Of a stretch of 18,518 bases of DNA, positions 7,852 to 18,518 are shown piece by piece. The position numbers were made by a program, and so were the translations under genes. The notes under the pieces are model-generated. The model was not told the origin of the DNA. It ran no database searches and saw only the letters and a program-made list of their open reading frames with translations. Numbering within the stretch: position 1 is the stretch's first letter; each line of letters opens with the position of its first letter. The stretch spans positions 1 through 18,518 of the forward strand of contig CAZFHV010000052.1 in NCBI GenBank assembly GCA_964519095.1, read 5' to 3'. This DNA comes from JAEHCY01 sp964519095 (GTDB taxonomy: Bacteria > Pseudomonadota > Gammaproteobacteria > Chromatiales > Chromatiaceae).

Positions 7852-9122
7852 TCCGCCTGAAGCGCTATGTGGCTTGTGTCGTTCTGGGGGCCTTGGTCCC
7901 GACGGCTGGCGCCCAGGGCGAGACCAAGCCGCCCACCGAGGCGCCGGCGGGGCTCTGGCAGCGCTCCCTGGAGCAGGCGGAGGGCTGGTGGCAGCAGTCG
8001 CGGGACCTGGCCGGACAGACCTGGGAGCGCACCCGCGACTGGATGGCGGCGGAGCCCAAGGACCGCTTCAGCGAGGTCTGGACCCAGATCGTCCCCAAGC
8101 TCGGGGAGATCCTCACCCTGGAGGACCGCCGCGAGCAGCTCCCCAAGAAGGCCTGGTTGCGAGAGGACCAGCGCTCCAACCAGACGGAGATCGACGCCCT
8201 ACTCGACGAGGCGGTGGCCATCCTCGCCGTCTCCCCGGCCCAGGACTACCGGGCGCGCATCCGGCGGCTGGAGGGGGAGGTCCTCGCCGCCCAGCAGGAG
8301 ATCGCCGAGCTGCGCACCCGCCGCGTCGCCGCGCCCCGGGACGCCACCTGGCAGAAGTCGGTGGCGGACTACGACCGGGCCATCGCGGAGCGGGAGGCGG
8401 CCATCGAGCACCACCGCGCCGAGCTCGCGGAGGTGCGCCGGGCCTTCGCCGCGGAGCTGCGGGGTCTCGGGATGGAGGTGAGCGACGAGCAGGTGGAGCT
8501 GCTCCTCTCCACGGTGATTGGCGACAACCTGGTGGACCTGGGCGTGGCCTTCGACCAGGTCAAGGCCATCACCCTGGAGCTACAGCGGTTGGTCGAGCAG
8601 TCCGGGGAGGACATCGAGAGCGCCCGTCGCTACTACGGGATGTATCTGGTGCTCCTGAAGGTGCTCGAGCGTATGCACACCCAGATCATCGAGGCCATCG
8701 ACAAGCGTTACCTGCCGCGCATCGACGCCATCCGTGACCGCACCCAGGAGCTGATGGCCCAGACCCGCGTCCTCCAGCGGCAGGCCGCCAGGGCCGATCC
8801 CATCCTGGAGGCCAACATCCAGGCCCAGGAGCTGACTCTGCGGGCCGCCACCTACTACCGGGAGTACCTGGTGGAGCAGTCGCGCCAGATCGCCGCGGCC
8901 CGCCAGCGGCTCGCCCGGGACATCCTAACCGCCTGGAACACCTACGAAACGGTCAAGGTGTCCGGCGAGCTGGTGGGGCTCATCCGCAACAGCCGCCAGC
9001 TCCTCGATGGACTGCTCCAGCGGGATGTCCCGCCCCTGCGGGGCTTCCAGAACCTGGAGCTGCAGCGCGAGCTCCGCAACCTCACCCAGCGTCTGCGCGA
9101 GCCGGCCTCGGCCAGCAAGTGA
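7848..9122 (+). CDS. Exported alpha-helical/coiled-coil protein of unknown function
   Basis: I do not recognise this 424-residue protein. A typical signal peptide (basic MIRLKR, hydrophobic YVACVVLGALVP, then TAGAQG) points to export to the periplasm. The mature part is almost entirely predicted helix, rich in Glu, Arg, Ala and Leu. A coiled-coil section (about residues 135-205) contains IRRLEGEVLAAQQEIAELR and AIAEREAAIEHHRAELAEV, and further long helices run to the end. An acidic/Trp-rich stretch (LWQRSLEQAEGWWQQSRDLAGQTWERTRDW) follows the signal peptide. No cysteines or enzyme motifs stand out after the leader. The ATG overlaps the ttcA-like stop (ATGA), indicating translational coupling, although the functional link is obscure. 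A periplasmic scaffold or envelope-stress protein is possible but unproven. Confidence 0.85.
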   Translation: MIRLKRYVACVVLGALVPTAGAQGETKPPTEAPAGLWQRSLEQAEGWWQQSRDLAGQTWERTRDWMAAEPKDRFSEVWTQIVPKLGEILTLEDRREQLPKKAWLREDQRSNQTEIDALLDEAVAILAVSPAQDYRARIRRLEGEVLAAQQEIAELRTRRVAAPRDATWQKSVADYDRAIAEREAAIEHHRAELAEVRRAFAAELRGLGMEVSDEQVELLLSTVIGDNLVDLGVAFDQVKAITLELQRLVEQSGEDIESARRYYGMYLVLLKVLERMHTQIIEAIDKRYLPRIDAIRDRTQELMAQTRVLQRQAARADPILEANIQAQELTLRAATYYREYLVEQSRQIAAARQRLARDILTAWNTYETVKVSGELVGLIRNSRQLLDGLLQRDVPPLRGFQNLELQRELRNLTQRLREPASASK

Positions 9123-9223
9123 CGGAGAGGCCGTCGACACCATGGGCCCTGGCCCCGCTCCTTTGAGTAGGAACCGCGGCTGCGCAGACACTGACCTCTC
9201 GCCAGACTGATAGGAGTCATCAA

Positions 9224-9712
9224 GTGCCATCCCGAGCCTTTCTCGCAACCGCTGCCCTGCTCTTCGCCGTGGGCTCCAGCTTTTCCCAGGAGGCCGACGC
9301 CTGGACCTCGTCCCCCTACAGCGTCAACTGTGAGAGCAAGAAGGGGCAGTACAAGGAGTGTCCGGCGCCCTGGGCGGGGTATGGGGTGCGGTTGGTGGAG
9401 CAACGCTCCAAAGCCCTCTGCACCCGCGGCTACTCCTGGGGCAGCAGCCGCAACGCCGTCTGGGTGGACAAGGGTTGCCATGGCCTCTTCGCGCCAAGGG
9501 ATGCGGGGGCCGGTGGGGGCGAGCAACTCGCCTGCGAGTCTTGGGGCGAGGGCACCCGCGAATGTCGTCTGCGGGGGTCACCGCAACGGGTGGAGCTGGT
9601 CCGCGACCTGGGCGAGAAGCGCTGCAAGCTGGGGAAGAACTGGGGTTGGGGTCACCGCGCCATCTGGGTGGCAAACCGCTGCAGCGGGGTGTTCGAGGTG
9701 GAATATCGCTAG
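9224..9712 (+). CDS. Exported protein with two DUF3011-like repeats
   Basis: The 162-residue product begins with a signal peptide (MPSRAFLATAALLFAVGSSFSQEADA). Two tandem DUF3011-type units follow, each with CES...C...RLVEQ/VELVRDL...C...W-G...IWV/VWV...GC/RC. Cysteines are at 36, 46, 66, 85 and at 104, 114, 134, 153, giving identical intervals of 10, 20 and 19 in both copies, which suggests two disulfides per repeat in the periplasm. The GTG at 9224 is chosen because TAGGAG lies about eight bases upstream. Function of DUF3011 is unknown to me. The gene is convergent with murI, 15 bases from its stop. Confidence 0.85.
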   Translation: MPSRAFLATAALLFAVGSSFSQEADAWTSSPYSVNCESKKGQYKECPAPWAGYGVRLVEQRSKALCTRGYSWGSSRNAVWVDKGCHGLFAPRDAGAGGGEQLACESWGEGTRECRLRGSPQRVELVRDLGEKRCKLGKNWGWGHRAIWVANRCSGVFEVEYR

Positions 9713-9727
9713 CGGGAGGGCCCCTCC

Positions 9728-10519
9728 TCAGGCCACCTGAGCCAGCCGCGCCGGACCGGGGCAGCGACTGGCCAGGGTGCCGAGCCCCAGCGCCCCCAGG
9801 GCCGCGTGCAGGCGCTCGGGCCGTGCCGTCGCGAGCAGTCTGAGCTGCCCCTGGCCCGGGGGCAGCCCGCTGGCGAGCCGCCTCACCTGGCGGGCGACGG
9901 CCTCCGCCACGTCCACCAGCTCGGCACGACCCGCCACCAGGGGCTCCAGGATCTCGGAAAGAAAGCTGTAGTGGGTGCAGCCGAGCACCAGGCGATCCGC
10001 ACCCCGTGCCAACAGGGGCTCCACCAGGTCGCCCACCTCCCCCAGAAAATCCTCCCCGTCGAGATGGAGCGTCTCCACTCGGGTCGCCCAGCCCGGGCAG
10101 GGCACCACCTCCACCGCTACCTGGCTGGCGTGGTCGCGGATCAGGCGCCGGAGCCGCTCGCTCTCGGCGGTCACCTCGGTGGCCAGCACCGCGATGCGCC
10201 CGGTTTGCGACATCGCCGCGGCGGGCTTGACCCCGGGCTCGACCCCTACCACCGCGATGCCCGGATGTTGGCGCCGCAGCTCGTTGACCGCCGCCGCGGT
10301 GGCGGTGTTGCAGGCCACCACCAGCAGCCGGCAGCCCTCCTGCTCCACCAGGTAGCGGCCGATGGCCAGCACCCGGCCGCGGATGAAGGCGTCGGGCTTG
10401 CTCCCATAGGGCACATGGGCGGTATCCGCTAGATAGGCGAGGTCCGCCTGGGGAAGGTGGCGGGCAATGGCGGCAAGCACCGAAAGCCCCCCCAAACCGG
10501 AGTCGAAGATGCCGATCAC
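9728..10519 (-). CDS. murI: Glutamate racemase
   Basis: The cytosolic enzyme makes D-glutamate for peptidoglycan by two-base (two-cysteine) racemisation. The 263-residue product has IGIFDSGLGGLSV at the N terminus with the Asp6-Ser7 site, DTAHVPYGSK (32-41), the first catalytic Cys70 in VVACNTATA, VVGVEPGVKPA (90-100) and the second Cys181 in LGCTHYSFL. All key residues are present and the length is normal. The start is GTG 10519, directly before IGIFDSG; there is no ATG or strong Shine-Dalgarno nearby. It is monocistronic as far as can be seen. Confidence 0.95.
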   Translation of the reverse strand: MIGIFDSGLGGLSVLAAIARHLPQADLAYLADTAHVPYGSKPDAFIRGRVLAIGRYLVEQEGCRLLVVACNTATAAAVNELRRQHPGIAVVGVEPGVKPAAAMSQTGRIAVLATEVTAESERLRRLIRDHASQVAVEVVPCPGWATRVETLHLDGEDFLGEVGDLVEPLLARGADRLVLGCTHYSFLSEILEPLVAGRAELVDVAEAVARQVRRLASGLPPGQGQLRLLATARPERLHAALGALGLGTLASRCPGPARLAQVA

Positions 10520-10930
10520 GCCCGGAGTACCGGTGTGGGTTCGCGCGTCTGAATGCGAGGGGAAGAAGGGGTATGACCCATGGCACTGTCGAGGGGTGAA
10601 TCGAGGGGGCGTCAGGGGGGCCTGTCCCAGCCGCGCGGCCTCTGCGGCCAGCGGCCTATGCTAACGGTGCGGCGTCGCCGCACCAAGAGGGATGGCCGAT
10701 TGACCCTGTCCCACCGGGAGAGACCGCTATACCTTTTGAAAATGGTCGGGCGCCGCGGTGCGGAAGGAAGCCATCCCCGCCCCGCCGCGAATTCCTTTTC
10801 TCGTCATGGGGGCCTGATGTCACCATGCGTCAGCTGAATCTTTCCATCTGCGGCATCCCGATGCTCCTGGCTTCACAGGCGGGGATCCGCGGGCGATCGG
10901 GTGCGCCAGGCTCCGGGCACCCCTTAGGGC
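10520..10930. other. Intergenic region between murI and the FKBP gene
   Basis: No convincing gene is seen. The region holds a perfect hairpin at 10666-10684 (listed separately) and a possible GGGTGC/GCACCC stem at 10899-10922 just beyond the FKBP stop on the minus strand, which could end its transcript but lacks a U-tract. Confidence 0.4.
10666..10684. repeat. Perfect palindrome in the murI upstream region
   Basis: GGTGCGGC (10666-10673) and GCCGCACC (10677-10684) are exact inverted arms around GTC, about 150 bases upstream of the murI start. It may be an operator or a transcript hairpin. No U-tract follows on either strand. Confidence 0.4.
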
Positions 10931-11689
10931 TTAGGGCTGTGCACCCTTGGCCGCCGGCTGTCCCTCGGGCGGGGCAATGGATAGCAGTTCGATGTCGAAG
11001 ATCAGGGTCGCCTGGGGCCCGATGAGCTGGCCGGCGCCCCGGTCTGCATAGGCGAGTCCCGCGGGAATAAAGACGCGATACTTGCTTCCCACGGGCATCA
11101 GCTGCAAGACTTCGGTCCAGCCGGGAATCACACCCTTGACCGGGAAGGAGGCGGGTTTGCCCTGACGGGCGGAGCTGTCGAACTCGGTGCCGTCGATGAG
11201 GGTTCCCCGATAGTGGACGCTCACGGTATCGGTGTCCTTGGGCTTGTCGCCGGTCCCCTGGGTGACGACCTCGTATTGCAGCCCGCTCGCGGTGGTCACC
11301 ATGTTAGGCTTGGTCTTGTTCTGTGCCAGGAAGGCTTCACCTTCGGAGCGGTTCTTCTCCGCCCGCGCCTTCTTCTCCGCTGTCGCGGCCTCCTGCATCT
11401 TCTGGTTGAAGGCGGTACGCGTCTGATTCGCCTCTTGGTCGGTGAGCAGGGTGGGCTTGCCGGCCATCACATCACCGATCGCCTGGGCGAGGGTCTTGAG
11501 GTCGAGATCGGCACTCGGCCCCAAGCGCTTCAGCGAGGTCCCAATGCCCATGCCGAGGGCGTAACTCAGCTTCTGGCTGTCGGTTTCCAGCTTCGGGGCC
11601 GCCTCCTGCGCCACGACTGGCTTCAAGGCGAGCAGCAGAAAGCTGAGTCCGATCACCATCAGAGAGATCAAACGCCTGTGCTTGTTCAT
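10931..11689 (-). CDS. Exported FKBP-type peptidyl-prolyl isomerase (FkpA/Mip-like)
   Basis: The 252-residue periplasmic or surface foldase begins with a signal peptide (MNKHRRLISLMVIGLSFLLLALKPVVA, then QEA). A dimerisation-type N-domain follows (LSYALGMGIGTSLKR, 41-55, and a helical linker around 85-120), then a complete FKBP domain (about 137-238). Active-site residues visible by comparison with FKBP12 include Tyr160, Phe170, Asp171, Phe182, Val187-Ile188, Trp191, Tyr214 and Phe231. The layout matches Mip, FkpA and FklB proteins assisting outer-membrane and secreted protein folding. ATG 11689 has a near-perfect AGGAGGTGA five bases upstream, implying strong translation. A C-terminal Pro/Ala/Gln-rich tail (about 240-252) is variable in this family. 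Confidence 0.93.
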   Translation of the reverse strand: MNKHRRLISLMVIGLSFLLLALKPVVAQEAAPKLETDSQKLSYALGMGIGTSLKRLGPSADLDLKTLAQAIGDVMAGKPTLLTDQEANQTRTAFNQKMQEAATAEKKARAEKNRSEGEAFLAQNKTKPNMVTTASGLQYEVVTQGTGDKPKDTDTVSVHYRGTLIDGTEFDSSARQGKPASFPVKGVIPGWTEVLQLMPVGSKYRVFIPAGLAYADRGAGQLIGPQATLIFDIELLSIAPPEGQPAAKGAQP

Positions 11690-11704
11690 GAAGTCACCTC
11701 CTGA

Positions 11705-12495
11705 GAGAAGTCGCTACTGGGAATGACGGCGCGGAGCCCGTCGGCCCATGCCTGCGGGCCGCTTCGACCGGCTTGTCAACTGAGCCGCGCATCATACTGA
11801 AGTCGCCCATCGCTGACAGTCTCTGACACCCGGTTAAGGTCCCTCCATTGACGCAGGTCTACGCGGATGTCTTTCGGAAGGGATGGCCCGGGCGGACCAA
11901 GAACAGAGCGGTGTCGACGAGTGGGGTCGTGATCCTGGACTTCTGGGGGCTCCTTCGGAAGATACGGGAGCAGCAGAAAACCCTAAGTTGCTGTTTCTGG
12001 CTTCCAGCGGTCACGCCCCTCTTGCGCATGGGCACCGGTGCAGGCACCAAGTGGTTCGCTCCAGCCTGGGATGGCGCCTGTCAGCCAATCCCGTGACGTT
12101 GCTCGCCAAACCCTGCCAGTCGGCTCGGTAGCATAGACAGAGCAGCCACCCAACAGCAATCGCCTGCCCGAGCCTAAAGCGCGGCACCTACCTCCGAGTC
12201 CGGCGACATCGGCCACGTCACAGCGCTCACGAAGATGCACACCATCGGCTCGACATTCACGCGGCCCGGTTTCCGCGCCGGTGGGCTGCGCGACCACAGC
12301 ACACCCGTGGTGAGCTACCTGGGGCAACTCGGCCTGATCGAGGTGAAGGCCTATCACCAGACCCAAATTCTTGTCGCGGGTGTCAGTCCGCGCGCGCCAG
12401 GGCCGCAATCACCGCTGGTAATGGCGGAGCGACTGGTTGAGGGTGTACAGGCCGTCATCGCCTTGATTGAACCCCGGACGGCTTTCCCATCGCTA
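11705..12495. other. Gene-poor stretch with an unidentified open segment
   Basis: No intact recognisable gene is visible. From about 12187 to 12510 on the plus strand a frame stays open with G/C-rich third positions and reads IGHVTALTKMHTIGSTF, then LRDHSTPVVSYLGQLG. This looks like coding-type composition, but I recognise no family and it has no clear start or Shine-Dalgarno. It may be a remnant cut by the neighbouring IS256-type fragment. The part at 11705-12120 shows nothing I can name. Confidence 0.3.
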
Positions 12496-12504
12496 ATGAG
12501 GGGT

Positions 12505-12975
12505 AAATGACCGCTTCGCTGGGGAAGATGGCGACCACCTCAGTGCGGCGCTCGATCTCGCCGTTGAACCGCAGCGGATTGGTGCTGTGAATCTTACACC
12601 AGTGCTCCTTGGGGAAGCTCATGTGGGCCAGCACGTCGTCTTCGGCCTCGTCCATGTGCCTGGCGATCTTGGGGAAGCGCTCACGCATCTGCTCAGCCAC
12701 GGCACGCCACTGGGCTGCGGGCAGGCTGCTCGGTTTCCTGAGCGAAGATAGCGCCGATCAACGCCGAGACCAGGCGTCGCTGCCCGCGGGGGGGATGCAC
12801 CAGGGCGTTTCTCATGAGGTGCGCCCGTCAGCGCTACCAGGTGACCTGCATGGGGCAGCGTACCGCCTTCTTGAGCCCCTCGTGGCTATCGGAGCGACCC
12901 GGGCGACTCCGTGGAGACCCCGGCGAGTGGGGCGCGCAGGAACTCCGCTCAGAAGGCTTCCGGCCCACTCAGGCG
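12505..12975 (-). pseudogene. IS256-family transposase remnant
   Basis: On the minus strand successive frames spell the C-terminal half of an IS256/mutator-type DDE transposase. The pieces are EAF-stop-AEFLR (near 12960), SDSHEGLKKAVR (near 12880), VTW-stop-R-stop-RAHLMRNALVH (near 12830), LVSALIGAIFAQETEQPA, QWRAVAEQMRERFPKIARHMDEAEDDVLAHMSFPKEHW, and HSTNPLRFNGEIERRTEVVAIFPSEAVI, where similarity stops near 12509. At least three in-frame stops (Trp, Gln and Cys codons turned to TGA, TAG and TGA) and two or more frameshifts show it is dead. The N-terminal half with the first catalytic aspartates and the last helices are absent. No terminal inverted repeats could be recognised. Confidence 0.85.
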
Positions 12976-13137
12976 GCGTGAAACTCCATCGGCTCGGGGT
13001 TACACTCTAGAAGTGAAGGGTCGCCCTCGTTGTGGGGCATCAGCGATTTGTTGCAGCCTGTTATTCCCTGAAGGGACGACATGGCTGTAACCCCGGGGTG
13101 GGCTATTCGGGGCAAGTCCAGAGGGAGGGTCTCCATC

Positions 13138-17817
<4,680 letters not shown>

Positions 17818-17878
17818 AGCAGGAGACAGACGTATCCCTTCCGCCGGGGCGGAGGGTTGGTCGGGAGGCGACGAGAGA

Positions 17879-18518
17879 CTAGGCTGTCACCGCCGTCTTG
17901 ATCGGCCAGCAGCCGAATTGCTTGAGGGCCCGGATCCAGTGCTGTGCATTCTTGGAGACGGCGGCATAGTAATCGATCCCCGGATCTCGATAAGGCACGG
18001 GGCGGGGGAGGCCGACGTAGATGGTCCGGATGAGCCTATGGGCCAACGCGACGATGGCCTTCTTGTGACCGCGTCGGATCACCAGGCCTTGGTAGTCGGA
18101 ACTGAACAGGCTCTTGGTTCGCCGCGCCGCACTGGCCGCCTCGCACAAGAGGTAACGCACGATACTGTTGGATTTACGCTTTTTCTCACTCTTGGGCTTG
18201 CCGGCACTCTGGTGATTGCCGGGACAAGGGCCGCCCAGGAGGCGAGGCGATCAGCCGGGCCAAAGCGGCTCATGTCCGTGCCGACCTCCACCAGGATCAT
18301 GGCTGCGGCGATGGTGTCAATGCCAGGGATGCTCCGCAGCAGCTCCTCTCGCTTTCCGCGCCGGCGCCCTTTGGTCAGCTCGGTGAGCGCACTGGGCTGC
18401 TCTCCCCGAGCAGGCCCTCGAGCATCGCCTCGGTGCGGACCCCATTGATCCTATTTTTCTCACTTGACCTTTTAGAAACTGCTGCAACCTCAGGGCTGGT
18501 GCGGGTTGAGGGCAGAAA
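17879..18518 (-). pseudogene. IS110-family transposase, frameshifted and cut by the window edge
   Basis: Read on the minus strand from the right edge: GVRTEAMLEGLLGE; then, after a frame change near 18408, ALTELTKGRRRGKREELLRSIPGIDTIAAAMILVE and GTDMSRFGPADRLASWA; then, after a second frame change between about 18215 and 18228, PGNHQSAGKPKSEKK and SIVRYLLCEAASAARRTK, on to RRGHKKAIVALAHRL, PYRDPGIDYYA and the stop at 17879. These are the Transposase_20 C-terminal domain and the end of an IS110-type DEDD transposase. Two frameshifts make it a pseudogene unless they are sequence errors. The N-terminal RuvC-like catalytic part would lie outside the window. Confidence 0.85.

Noticed and set aside
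9715..9729. GGAGG-GCC-CCTCC inverted pair between the DUF3011 gene and murI as a bidirectional terminator
   Set aside because: The stem is five bases with a three-base loop, overlaps the murI stop and has no T-tract on either side; too weak to call.
11774..11779. Minus-strand TTGACA as the -35 of the FKBP promoter
   Set aside because: No acceptable -10 hexamer is found 16-18 bases downstream.
11848..12131. Small plus-strand frames in the gene-poor stretch
   Set aside because: The translations are compositionally odd, lack ribosome-binding sites and match no family I know.

Overview
The window is GC-rich DNA with codon third positions that are mostly G or C. It reads as a bacterial chromosome segment, most likely gammaproteobacterial. 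A purple-sulfur/Chromatiales-type lineage is my best guess from the gene mix and composition; this is inference, since no marker gene is present.

Left part (1-5510). A C-terminally broken alpha/beta hydrolase (minus strand) is divergent from an Hsp20 small heat-shock gene (plus strand) that has a promoter with a CTTGAAA -35 box and two downstream hairpins. A minus-strand polyamine cluster follows, in transcription order: a SpeD-like pyruvoyl decarboxylase, carboxy(nor)spermidine dehydrogenase, carboxy(nor)spermidine decarboxylase (nspC type) and agmatinase (speB). There is no spermidine synthase (speE) beside the SpeD homologue. If that enzyme decarboxylates arginine instead of S-adenosylmethionine, the four genes would form a complete arginine -> agmatine -> putrescine -> carboxyspermidine -> spermidine route.

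Middle part (5511-11700). A stomatin/SPFH + NfeD membrane pair (minus, ATG overlapping the preceding stop by one base) is divergent from a TtcA-family tRNA thiolation ATPase. That gene overlaps by ATGA an exported, largely helical protein I do not recognise. A small exported protein with two DUF3011-type repeats follows, convergent with glutamate racemase (murI). An exported FKBP-type prolyl isomerase preceded by a near-perfect Shine-Dalgarno closes this part.

Right part (11700-18518) is accessory DNA. A gene-poor stretch carries a decayed IS256-family transposase. Next comes one very large secreted/surface protein (about 1,559 aa) built from a signal peptide, an N-terminal beta domain, two near-identical Calx-beta repeats, a YhcR/ExeM-like OB region, an endonuclease/exonuclease/phosphatase domain, two DUF11 repeats, a calcium-loop segment, a choice-of-anchor U-like domain and an IPTL-CTERM sorting tail. 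A frameshifted IS110-family transposase runs off the right edge. The surface nuclease therefore lies between two dead insertion sequences, as expected for a transferred or rearranged locus.

I saw no tRNA, rRNA or CRISPR array.
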